Shown here: one piece after another, positions 1-5,479 of the stretch
Layout of the letters: the number at the start of each line of letters is the position of its first letter
How positions within the stretch are numbered: the stretch's first letter is position 1
From: Cytophagales bacterium
GTDB taxonomy: Bacteria > Bacteroidota > Bacteroidia > Cytophagales > Cyclobacteriaceae
Direction: 5' to 3'
DNA: 5,479 nucleotides
NCBI GenBank assembly: GCA_003454975.1
Contig: DMST01000527.1
Coordinates: forward strand, 265-5,743
Notes under the pieces: generated by a model
The model's database searches: none
Told to the model about the DNA's origin: nothing
Seen by the model: the letters and a program-made list of their open reading frames with translations, nothing else
Program-made: the position numbers and the translations under genes

Positions 1-1
1 C

Positions 2-196
2 TACATGATTTGGAAGGGACTGCTCCGGTACGGCAAAACGGCTGCGGCCGATAGCCTGAAAAATCGCACCTTGGAGATGGTAGAGCGCTACGGCCTGGTG
101 GAATACTACCCTGCCGATACCAAAGAAACAACCGGATACGGGGCGGAAGATTTTAGCTGGTCGGCCAGCCTGGTATTGGACATGATAAATAGCTGA
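2..196 (+). CDS. GH63/MGH1-like glycoside hydrolase, C-terminal end (partial)
   Basis: Only the last 64 codons are inside the window; the gene begins upstream. The visible part has the (alpha/alpha)6-barrel ending of GH63, GH37 and MGH1-like glycosidases: a helix starting YMIWKGLLRYG, a second helix with MVERYGLVEYY, then the closing motif GYGAEDFSWSASLVLDMI. In GH63 mannosylglycerate/glucosylglycerate hydrolases the catalytic base Glu sits very near the C-terminus, next to an F-x-W-[ST]-A motif. The Glu of GAEDFSW (codon at about 146-148) is the likely equivalent here, by analogy from memory. The stop lies 2 bases before the symporter start, so the two are almost certainly co-transcribed and translationally coupled. 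The downstream glycerate kinase favours a glycerate-releasing substrate. Trehalase-like (GH37) or another alpha-glucosidase activity cannot be excluded from this fragment. Confidence 0.8.
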   Translation, partial: YMIWKGLLRYGKTAAADSLKNRTLEMVERYGLVEYYPADTKETTGYGAEDFSWSASLVLDMINS

Positions 197-198
197 TT

Positions 199-1764
199 AT
201 GAACGGACTGGACTACGTCATTGTGGTGGTGTACTCCCTGGGGTTTATCCTGCTGGGGTACTTCTTTCGGGGCAAGAAGAATAAAGCTGAGTACTTCCTG
301 GGCGGGAAGTCCTTTGGGTGGTTGCCCTTGGGCCTGTCCGTGATGGCTACCCAACTCTCCGCCATCAGCTTTATCTCCGCTCCTGCCTTTGTGGGCCTGC
401 GGCCCGGTGGCGGTATGCAGTGGCTCAGCTTCGAGTTTGGCGTGCCGCTCGCCATGATCTTCCTTTCGGTATTCCTGCTGCCCTTCCTGTACCGGGCGGG
501 CATAGTCAGTATTTATGAGTACCTGGAACGTAGATTTGGGCGCAGTACCCGGTTGCTAATCAGCATTGTGTTTCAAGTGAGCCGGTCCTTTGGCACTGCC
601 GTGATGGTCTATGCCGTATCGCTCATCCTGATGAGCATTTTGGATATTCCCTTTTGGCAGACCATCCTGGTTATCGGTGTGATCACCGTTATCTATTCCT
701 ACCAAGGTGGCATGAAAGCCGTGGTGTACGGCGATATGATCCAGATGGTGATTTTGTTCGTGGGCATCATCATCTGTATGGTGGCTGGGCTCAATCAACT
801 GGGTGGGTGGTCTGAGCTGGTGGCTTCGGTGGATGCCTCCCGACTCGATGCGGTCAATTTTGAGGTCCTGGGCATAGGTGGCGATGGCGAATACGGCTTC
901 TTTCCCATGATGATTGGGGGCTTCTTCTTGTATGCGTCCTACTACGGTACGGACCAGTCGCAGGTGCAACGATTGCTTTCGGCCAAGGACCTGCCTACGG
1001 TACAGCGCACGCTGCTTTTCAACGGGCTTATGCGTTTTCCGGTCACGCTCACCTACTGCATTATGGGGCTCATCATCGGCACCTTTGCCATGAGCAATTC
1101 GGCCTTTATGGGAGAAATTCCCACCGACCGGGTAGACCTGATGATTCCCGTTTTCATCCGTGATTATTTGCCGCATGGGGTCATTGGCCTCATCATAGTG
1201 GCCATCCTTTCGGCCGCCATGTCTTCCCTCAGCTCGGCCATCAACTCACTAAGTGCAGTAACCACCGAGGATATCCTGGTGGGCAATCGCGAGGTGGATG
1301 AGGCTACCTACGCCCGCTATTCGAAAGGGGCCTCGTTCTTTTGGGGTGCAGCCTGCATCCTATTGGCTTTTTTCGCTGGCGATATTGCCGATACTGTGAT
1401 CGAGGCCATCAACAAGATTGGCTCCGTATTCTACGGGCCCATTCTGGCTACTTTCATCGTGGCGGTGGGCATCCGTTCCATTGGGGCCCGGGCCATGAAT
1501 GTGGGTTTACTATCCGGGGTAGGCGTCAATATTTATCTCTGGCTTGGTGTAGGCGATGATCTGTTTTGGTTCTGGTGGAACTTCATCGGGGCTGCGGTTA
1601 GCCTGCTGGTGGCCTTGGGTGTGTCTCGCTTTGCGAAAGAGGAGGCCAAGGGGGAGGTGGTTACGAAAGGTGCATGGGCCGTCAACCGAAATCAGATCGC
1701 AATCTTGCTGATCGCCTTTCTGCTCATGGTAGGCATCAGCCTTTCCATTCCATACCTCTTCTAA
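199..1764 (+). CDS. Sodium:solute symporter (SSS family), putative sugar/glycoside importer
   Basis: This is a complete 521-residue inner-membrane protein of the SSS family (TC 2.A.21, LeuT fold), which couples solute uptake to sodium. About 13-14 hydrophobic segments run from residue 5 to the C-terminus. Family hallmarks are EYFLGG (31-36) followed by the TM1 region WLPLGLSVMATQLSAISF, YSYQGGMKAVVYGD (167-179), TDQSQVQRLLSAKD (251-264), and the signature SAAMSSLSSAINSLSAVTTED (338-358). Ser342/Ser343 in the last fall about where the Na2-site serines of vSGLT lie. The length is normal and there is no C-terminal kinase domain. The ATG is only 2 bases after the hydrolase stop and has no Shine-Dalgarno, as is usual in Bacteroidota. 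Substrate cannot be read from the sequence; the flanking hydrolase and glycerate kinase suggest a glycoside such as mannosyl- or glucosylglycerate. Confidence 0.93.
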   Translation: MNGLDYVIVVVYSLGFILLGYFFRGKKNKAEYFLGGKSFGWLPLGLSVMATQLSAISFISAPAFVGLRPGGGMQWLSFEFGVPLAMIFLSVFLLPFLYRAGIVSIYEYLERRFGRSTRLLISIVFQVSRSFGTAVMVYAVSLILMSILDIPFWQTILVIGVITVIYSYQGGMKAVVYGDMIQMVILFVGIIICMVAGLNQLGGWSELVASVDASRLDAVNFEVLGIGGDGEYGFFPMMIGGFFLYASYYGTDQSQVQRLLSAKDLPTVQRTLLFNGLMRFPVTLTYCIMGLIIGTFAMSNSAFMGEIPTDRVDLMIPVFIRDYLPHGVIGLIIVAILSAAMSSLSSAINSLSAVTTEDILVGNREVDEATYARYSKGASFFWGAACILLAFFAGDIADTVIEAINKIGSVFYGPILATFIVAVGIRSIGARAMNVGLLSGVGVNIYLWLGVGDDLFWFWWNFIGAAVSLLVALGVSRFAKEEAKGEVVTKGAWAVNRNQIAILLIAFLLMVGISLSIPYLF

Positions 1765-1782
1765 AAACAAACACTTGAGCAA

Positions 1783-2943
1783 GTGATGGTACAAAAGGAG
1801 GGAGAGGACGGGCTTCCGTTGGCGAGTCCTATCGTGTTGGTGGCTCCTGATAAGTTCAAAGGCTCCCTAAGTGCACGGGAGGTATGCGAAGCGGTGGAAG
1901 CGGGCGTATTACGTTCGCTGCCGCAGGCCCGGGTTCAGAAGGTGCCTCTGGCCGATGGGGGAGACGGTTCGTTGGACATCCTGGAGGAAGTACTGGGACT
2001 TGAGAGAATTTCGCTCGAAGTACTCGATCCATTGTTTCGTCCCATCCAGGCCCATTTTGGTCTGCGGGGTGAGGAGGCGTACGTAGAACTGGCCTTGGCC
2101 TCGGGTTTGCCCCTATTGCAGGCCTCCGAACGGCACACTTTGCGAACCACTACCTACGGCACGGGGCAGCTGATCCGCGAGGCCCTCGGTAGAGGCGCGA
2201 AGCAGGTGTATTTGCTAGTAGGAGGGAGCGCCACCACCGATGGTGGCATGGGGTTGGCCGCCGGAATGGGTTTTCAGTTTCGGGACCGGGCCGGGAAGAC
2301 GCTTCGGCCCATGGGGGCTAATCTGGGCCGAATAGCTTCGGTGATTTCTCCCGGAGAAAGCTGGGGCGAGGTGGAGTTCATCTTGGTAACAGACGTCCAA
2401 AATCAACTGTTGGGTCCGAACGGAGCGGCCTACCAGTATGGTCCTCAGAAAGGGGCTACGCTGGAAGAGCTGGCGGTGCTAGAGGCGGGCATGACCCACT
2501 TTGCTCAGCTTACACAGCAGCGAACCGGGATTCCTGTGAAAAACATTCCGGGCAGTGGGGCTGCAGGGGGCGTAGCCTTGGTGGTGTGCGGTTGGCTGGG
2601 TGGCACCATTCGACCGGGTATCGATAGCCTATTGCAGGCGGTTGGCTTTGCGGATATGCTAGCCACAGCTGACCTGGTTATTACGGGAGAGGGTAAGATG
2701 GATGCACAGACGCTGCAAGGCAAGGTAGTGCACGGCGTGGCCCGGGCTGCTTCCGCTACCGGAGTACCCGTGTGGGCCGTCTGCGGGCGGAATGATCTTT
2801 CCCCCGAAGAAATCCAATCTTTGGGCCTGGCGGCCGTTTCTTGCCTGAGCCGGGCAGACTTAAGTGCGGAATATTGCATGAACCATGCGGCCGTCTTGCT
2901 GGAAGAACGCACGGTTGAATTACTTTTATACCGTTGGGTGTAA
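1783..2943 (+). CDS. Glycerate kinase, type I (GlxK/GarK family)
   Basis: This cytoplasmic enzyme phosphorylates D-glycerate with ATP; the GlxK/GarK family is known to make 2-phosphoglycerate, which enters lower glycolysis. Residues numbered from the GTG start: APDKFKGSLSA (21-31), PLADGGDGS (55-63), GTGQLI (126-131), GGSATTDGGMG (147-157), GPNGAAYQYGPQKGA (211-225), PGSGAAGG (256-263), RPGID (276-280) and DLVITGEGKMDAQTLQGK (297-314). These cover both domains in order, and the length is normal for the family. A small oddity is DVQNQLLGP where the family usually has DVxNPLLGP. The start is uncertain: GTG 1783 and ATG 1786 give an N-terminal extension of about 12 residues, whereas TTG 1819 gives the typical MASPIVLVAPDKFKG and follows a purine-rich AGGAGGGAGAGG. 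It lies 18 bases after the symporter, in the same operon, and would take the glycerate released by the hydrolase. Confidence 0.93.
   Translation: MMVQKEGEDGLPLASPIVLVAPDKFKGSLSAREVCEAVEAGVLRSLPQARVQKVPLADGGDGSLDILEEVLGLERISLEVLDPLFRPIQAHFGLRGEEAYVELALASGLPLLQASERHTLRTTTYGTGQLIREALGRGAKQVYLLVGGSATTDGGMGLAAGMGFQFRDRAGKTLRPMGANLGRIASVISPGESWGEVEFILVTDVQNQLLGPNGAAYQYGPQKGATLEELAVLEAGMTHFAQLTQQRTGIPVKNIPGSGAAGGVALVVCGWLGGTIRPGIDSLLQAVGFADMLATADLVITGEGKMDAQTLQGKVVHGVARAASATGVPVWAVCGRNDLSPEEIQSLGLAAVSCLSRADLSAEYCMNHAAVLLEERTVELLLYRWV
1796..1807 (+). promoter_or_regulatory. Shine-Dalgarno-like site deciding the glycerate kinase start
   Basis: AGGAGGGAGAGG lies inside the annotated extension of the glycerate kinase frame, 11 bases before an in-frame TTG at 1819. 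Starting there removes 12 non-conserved residues and leaves the N-terminus usual for the family. It is the strongest anti-SD complement near any start in the window. It may instead simply encode KEGED in a longer N-terminus, since Bacteroidota rarely rely on Shine-Dalgarno pairing. Confidence 0.35.
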
Positions 2944-3012
2944 TGAAGCACAGCAATAGGCTTGTAACAGCAGGAGGTATTAGGCCTTTGGCGCCATGAT
3001 TTTTGGAAAATA

Positions 3013-3028
3013 CTTCCTCTGGAGGAAG
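3013..3028. repeat. Perfect inverted repeat in the spacer before the cupin gene
   Basis: CTTCCTC and GAGGAAG form a perfect 7-base dyad separated by TG, or a 6-bp stem with a CTGG loop. It lies 69 bases after the glycerate kinase stop and about 35 bases before the candidate cupin promoter. It could be a weak terminator hairpin for the upstream operon, though no T-run follows, or an operator dyad. The rest of the 161-base spacer (2944-3104) shows no convincing gene. Confidence 0.4.
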
Positions 3029-3062
3029 GATGAGGAAATTATCAGAGCCCGGAACACATCCG

Positions 3063-3090
3063 TTGGTATAGTGCCTTATTTTTACGTTTT
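3063..3090 (+). promoter_or_regulatory. Candidate Bacteroidota-type promoter for the cupin gene
   Basis: TTG at 3063-3065 and TACGTTTT at 3083-3090 resemble the Bacteroidota -33 (TTG) and -7 (TAnnTTTG) elements, with a 17-base spacer. The last base of the -7 element is T instead of G. Transcription would begin a few bases later, giving a very short leader before the ATG at 3105. This is a pattern match by eye to a degenerate consensus, so it is tentative. Confidence 0.33.
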
Positions 3091-3104
3091 AAATCACAGC
3101 CTAC

Positions 3105-3584
3105 ATGAACACAGCGCTGACTGCTATTGAAGAGGAACTAACTGCCCAAGGTTTTCAATTTGAACGCAAAGACCTGGAGCGCCCTTGGGGTGGCTTTTGG
3201 GCCATCGATCGTGAGCAGCTAGACCAGTTTATTCGAGTCTATTTTCAGGGTATTGTAGAGCCCCAGGCAGACCAGGATCGGAGCCCCAAGATACTGGCAG
3301 TGGCCCCGCAGAAACGACTTTCCTGGCAGTACCACCACCGCCGGTCAGAAATCTGGCGTGTTGTCAGCGGTGAAGTGGGGGTAATTAAGAGCGATACCGA
3401 CGAGCAAGGCCCCCTGCAAACCTACCGCCCCGGTGATGTGATTCGGCTGGCGCAAGGAGAAAGGCACCGCCTGGTAGGTCTCAAGGATTGGGCCACTGTC
3501 TCCGAGATCTGGGTCCACACCGACCCCAACCACCCTTCTGACGAAGACGACATCGTCCGAATCAACGATGACTTCGGTCGATAA
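3105..3584 (+). CDS. Stand-alone ManC-type cupin (phosphomannose isomerase type II-like)
   Basis: This 159-residue soluble protein resembles the C-terminal cupin domain of bifunctional ManC (mannose-1-phosphate guanylyltransferase/mannose-6-phosphate isomerase), without the nucleotidyltransferase domain. ERPWGGFWAI (25-34) matches the family's KPWG opening. The first cupin motif is SWQYHHRRSEIWRVVSGE (73-90), with His77, His78 and Glu82 as likely metal ligands. The second is YRPGDVIRLAQGERHRL (107-123), with His121. The C-terminal DEDDIVRINDDFGR matches the EDDIVRxxDxYGR end of ManC proteins. The family role is interconversion of mannose 6-phosphate and fructose 6-phosphate, but short cupins of this kind are often annotated by similarity only, so activity is inferred. 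It is downstream of the glycerate kinase on the same strand, across a 161-base gap with its own candidate promoter, so operon membership is uncertain. The ATG has no Shine-Dalgarno. Confidence 0.82.
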   Translation: MNTALTAIEEELTAQGFQFERKDLERPWGGFWAIDREQLDQFIRVYFQGIVEPQADQDRSPKILAVAPQKRLSWQYHHRRSEIWRVVSGEVGVIKSDTDEQGPLQTYRPGDVIRLAQGERHRLVGLKDWATVSEIWVHTDPNHPSDEDDIVRINDDFGR

Positions 3585-3618
3585 CAGCCCAGGGTTGAGA
3601 TTTGGCTACGTCACTCCA

Positions 3619-3647
3619 TGAGCGCGGAAGTTGCTTCCCCGCGCTCA
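3619..3647. terminator. GC-rich hairpin between convergent genes, probable bidirectional terminator
   Basis: TGAGCGCGGAAG pairs with CTTCCCCGCGCTCA around a TTG loop, giving 12 bp with a 2-base bulge. It lies 34 bases after the cupin stop and 41 bases from the end of the oppositely oriented DUF3089 gene, the expected place for a shared terminator. No T-run follows on either strand, so termination efficiency is uncertain. Confidence 0.6.
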
Positions 3648-3662
3648 CCTTCAATAAGAGAA

Positions 3663-3691
3663 CTAAGTCCACTCTCCCTGTATTGACTTAG
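3663..3691 (-). repeat. Inverted repeat overlapping the DUF3089 gene stop codon
   Basis: CTAAGTC (3663-3669) and GACTTAG (3685-3691) are a perfect 7-base inverted repeat around a 15-base loop. The right arm contains the stop codon of the DUF3089 gene. On the - strand the stem is followed by TTCTCTTATT, which is moderately T-rich, so it may help terminate or protect that transcript. A chance dyad is possible at this length. Confidence 0.35.
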
Positions 3692-4791
3692 CGATTCAAA
3701 TAGGCGACCGATCTTTCGGCCACATTCATTCTAATGTTCATGTGGAAAAGAGAGAGTTCTATGCCGTGATAATCGCCCTCACCAGCATCATTTTCCAAGT
3801 TCTGGTTTTCAATCAATAACACCCCGTTTTCACAAAAAGCATGGGTATGCTGAAGGATGGGGGCGTCTAGCTGCCCGATGAGCTCATCGCCAGCCTTATC
3901 GGCTCCAATCAGTTTGATTCGGGTTTCTCCCGATTCGGGCACGTACCCCAAATGGTCGGTAGCCGGGGCAAATTCCCCATCCCGTTTCCAGTTCAAGGGG
4001 TTTACACAGACCACCCCCGTTTTACCCCAGTCCTGCGAGAGCTTGACACCTTCGGCATGGGTATTGAAGTTGATGATACAATGCGCTTGTGTGGCGCTAT
4101 CGGACACCCCTACTGTCTCAAGCCCAGCGGCCCAATCATTCGTGATATTCGTAGTGCCCAGAAGGTAGGCCGCAATCATCCTTTCGGACAGTTCCGTGCC
4201 GTCAATAAATTCCTCAATCAGCTTCATGCCGTGATAGCTGCCTTGGCTGTGGCCGGCTAAGATGAAGGGTCTGCCCTGGTTGTAATTATCTAAGTAATAT
4301 TGGAAGGCCTCCCTTACATCTTCATAGGCTAGGGAAAGGGCTTTTTGTTCGTTGTCCCCCTGCATGTTAGTGAAAACCACAATGGCTGCTTGCCGATACC
4401 GCGGAGCATAGACTTGACAGTCATTAAAAATGCTGGCATTATTCAGCATCAACTTGTCCGTATTTCGGCTGGTACCTGAGGTCAGATCGATGGGATCATT
4501 CCAGTACTTTCCCTGGAAATACCCGGATGGGTGAATAAAGAATACATCCACCGCTTGCAAAACAGGATCGGCACCAGCAATACCCTCCGGTCGGTAATCA
4601 GCGAAATCCTCCATTTGCGGCAGTGCTGCCCAATACTCGTCTTGGGCATAGTTGGGCGGTGGCGGAATTCGGTCCTCTGAAAAATCGTGGTTGGGGGTGA
4701 TCAAATTGACCACGAGGGGCTCACAGCTAACAAAAAACAAGAGAAGAGCCATCGCGGCAATGCCTGAACGGATGGGAGATTTTTGAAACAC
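3688..4791 (-). CDS. DUF3089 alpha/beta-hydrolase-fold lipoprotein
   Basis: The 367-residue protein begins with a lipoprotein signal peptide: basic n-region (K4, R8), hydrophobic core to about residue 21, and lipobox FVSC with Cys23 as the likely lipidated residue. The mature protein is therefore probably anchored in a membrane outside the cytoplasm. The body matches DUF3089 (Pfam PF11288, from memory): VDVFFIHPSGYF (81-92), WNDPID (97-102), VYAPRYRQA (127-135), and the nucleophile elbow AGHSQGS (179-185) with Ser182. The C-terminal YHGIELSLFHMNIRMNV (341-357) offers His342 as a candidate catalytic His. The fold implies an esterase/lipase-like hydrolase; no substrate is known for the family. 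The start is GTG: an in-frame TAA lies 12 codons upstream with no ATG between, and the next ATG (Met14) would leave too short a signal peptide. It points towards the cupin gene and has no evident functional tie to its neighbours. Confidence 0.88.
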   Translation of the reverse strand: MFQKSPIRSGIAAMALLLFFVSCEPLVVNLITPNHDFSEDRIPPPPNYAQDEYWAALPQMEDFADYRPEGIAGADPVLQAVDVFFIHPSGYFQGKYWNDPIDLTSGTSRNTDKLMLNNASIFNDCQVYAPRYRQAAIVVFTNMQGDNEQKALSLAYEDVREAFQYYLDNYNQGRPFILAGHSQGSYHGMKLIEEFIDGTELSERMIAAYLLGTTNITNDWAAGLETVGVSDSATQAHCIINFNTHAEGVKLSQDWGKTGVVCVNPLNWKRDGEFAPATDHLGYVPESGETRIKLIGADKAGDELIGQLDAPILQHTHAFCENGVLLIENQNLENDAGEGDYHGIELSLFHMNIRMNVAERSVAYLNR

Positions 4792-4887
4792 GATGAATTT
4801 TTCTTGGGAATCCTTTATATGCAGAACTTATGTCCTCAATAGAAACCACCATGGCTATGGGGATTTCCATTTAGATAGTGTACGCAT

Positions 4888-4913
4888 TTGGTCCGCAGAC
4901 GATGCGGCACCAA
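4888..4913. repeat. Strong hairpin in the DUF2126-DUF3089 spacer
   Basis: TTGGTCCGCA pairs with TGCGGCACCAA around a GACGA loop: 10 base pairs with one bulged C at 4908. It lies about 90 bases downstream of the DUF2126 stop and about 100 bases upstream of the DUF3089 start. It might be a second terminator, a leader structure of the DUF3089 transcript, or a copy of a dispersed palindromic (REP-like) element. The sequence does not decide among these. Confidence 0.5.
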
Positions 4914-4946
4914 GCTAAGAATTGAAGTCCCTACCTCCTCCAGAAT

Positions 4947-4984
4947 AACTTGGAGCAAAAGGTCGATCTTTTTTACTCCAAGTT
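4947..4984 (-). terminator. Long stem-loop just after the DUF2126 gene, probable terminator
   Basis: AACTTGGAG (4947-4955) and CTCCAAGTT (4976-4984) form a perfect 9-bp stem. Inside it AAAAG (4957-4961) and CTTTT (4968-4972) add 5 bp, capped by a loop of about 6 bases. It begins 17 bases after the DUF2126 stop on the - strand, a typical terminator position. The following bases (ATTCTGG on the - strand) lack a T-run, so an RNA 3'-end stabilising role is also possible. Confidence 0.6.
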
Positions 4985-5001
4985 GATTATTCCTTACAAG
5001 T

Positions 5002-5479
5002 TTATCCCCGCCGTCTCCGTAAGTCGAAGGTATACGGGAACTCCTTATTCGGCGTGGGCTCCTCCATGGGTACATTCTTAATGTCCGATTTGTAATCGGT
5101 ATTGATGTACCGGCGGCTTTCTTCCGGCTCTCTGGAGGCAGCGCTCTCACCCGGCCTGGCCTCTGCTTTTGGTACTTCTTGCTCAAATCGAGCGTCTTGC
5201 CTGCGAATGCTTGCCGGAGTTTCCCGCCTGCGCCACACCTCTTCAGAATCGTACCCGTAGCCATATTTGTTTCCTTCAGCCTCTCCTTGGGTGTGTCCAA
5301 AGTCGAAGAAGCGGCTCTCGCGGCGCGACTCAGCGGCATAGGAGTTGACGGGGAAGTCCTCGTACCCACGGCCACCGGGGTGCGATACGTGGTAGGTACA
5401 GCCCCCAATCGACTTCTGGTTCCAGAGGTCGTAGATATCGAAGACCAGCGGCGTGTCTACCGGCAGGGGCGGGTGGAGG
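5002..5479 (-). CDS. Transglutaminase/DUF2126 (putative amidoligase) protein, C-terminal end (partial)
   Basis: The last 158 codons are visible (first whole codon 5478-5476); the gene starts beyond the right edge. The fragment opens with the conserved DUF2126 ending: HPPLPVDTPLVFDIYDLWN, then IGGCTYHVSHPGGRGYEDFP, then VNSYAAESRRESRFFDFGHT (about residues 2-63). Full proteins of this type are about 1,100 residues, with an N-terminal transglutaminase-like domain and a C-terminal DUF2126 domain (PF09899, described as a putative amidoligase). They are usually found near alpha-E and circularly permuted ATP-grasp genes, suggesting a peptide-modifying system of unknown product. After GHT comes a roughly 80-residue charged, low-complexity stretch rich in E, R and P, and then the family-like end EFPYTFDLRR (146-155). 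It ends 210 bases before the DUF3089 start, with a stem-loop directly downstream. Confidence 0.85.
   Translation of the reverse strand, partial: LHPPLPVDTPLVFDIYDLWNQKSIGGCTYHVSHPGGRGYEDFPVNSYAAESRRESRFFDFGHTQGEAEGNKYGYGYDSEEVWRRRETPASIRRQDARFEQEVPKAEARPGESAASREPEESRRYINTDYKSDIKNVPMEEPTPNKEFPYTFDLRRRRG

Noticed and set aside
556..1176. 206-codon - strand open frame inside the symporter gene
   Set aside because: It is antisense to conserved SSS motifs and is rich in His, Gln and Asp, as expected for a shadow of a membrane-protein gene.
2996..3130. 44-codon small open frame (MIFGKYFLWRKDEE...) in the spacer before the cupin gene
   Set aside because: The only Shine-Dalgarno-like sequence (AGGAGG at 2972) is 18 bases away, the frame overlaps the cupin start out of frame, and it contains the dyad and candidate promoter. 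There is no positive evidence of coding.
3857..4260. Two + strand open frames of about 100 codons inside the DUF3089 gene
   Set aside because: They are antisense to a protein with clear family motifs and show no recognisable domain or start signal.
4812..4839. Possible promoter for the DUF3089 gene (TTG, 17 bases, TATAAAGG on the - strand)
   Set aside because: The -7 element matches TAnnTTTG only in its TA and final G, and the spacing is too short for a standard -35/-10 pair, so it is not better than chance.
4836..5408. Long - strand open frame of 190 codons overlapping the DUF2126 end
   Set aside because: Most of it is out of frame with the well-conserved DUF2126 coding sequence and reads as low-complexity shadow protein; only the spacer part is noted as a possible remnant.

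Overview
The window most likely comes from a member of the Bacteroidota, probably a Cytophagia- or Saprospiria-like free-living bacterium with moderately high GC for that phylum. The grounds are a lipoprotein with a Bacteroidota-style lipobox (FFVSC), almost no Shine-Dalgarno sequences before the starts, a possible TTG / TAnnTTTG-type promoter before the cupin gene, and family members that look closest to Bacteroidota proteins. This is inference from style, not a database match.

Left half (2-2943, + strand): three genes lie in one tight operon. The C-terminal end of a GH63/MGH1-like alpha-glycosidase is followed after 2 bases by a complete sodium:solute symporter (SSS family), and 18 bases later by a complete type I glycerate kinase. 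Together they suggest a catabolic module: import of a glycoside, hydrolysis to a sugar plus glycerate, and phosphorylation of the glycerate to feed glycolysis. Mannosylglycerate or glucosylglycerate, both compatible solutes, would be the obvious substrates, because GH63-type hydrolases are known to cleave them. The substrate is inferred, and the catalytic body of the hydrolase lies outside the window.

Middle (2944-3687): a 161-base spacer with a short dyad and a candidate promoter leads into a 159-residue stand-alone cupin resembling the C-terminal phosphomannose-isomerase domain of ManC. If active on mannose 6-phosphate it could process the hexose half of mannosylglycerate, but it may be an independent gene. 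It ends at a GC-rich hairpin that probably terminates transcription between convergent genes.

Right half (3688-5479, - strand): a complete DUF3089 alpha/beta-hydrolase-fold lipoprotein, and upstream of it the C-terminal end of a transglutaminase/DUF2126 (putative amidoligase) protein with an unusual charged insertion before its final conserved motif. The 210-base spacer between these two genes holds two strong hairpins, one of which looks like the terminator of the DUF2126 gene. No RNA genes, CRISPR arrays, intact insertion sequences or attachment sites were seen.
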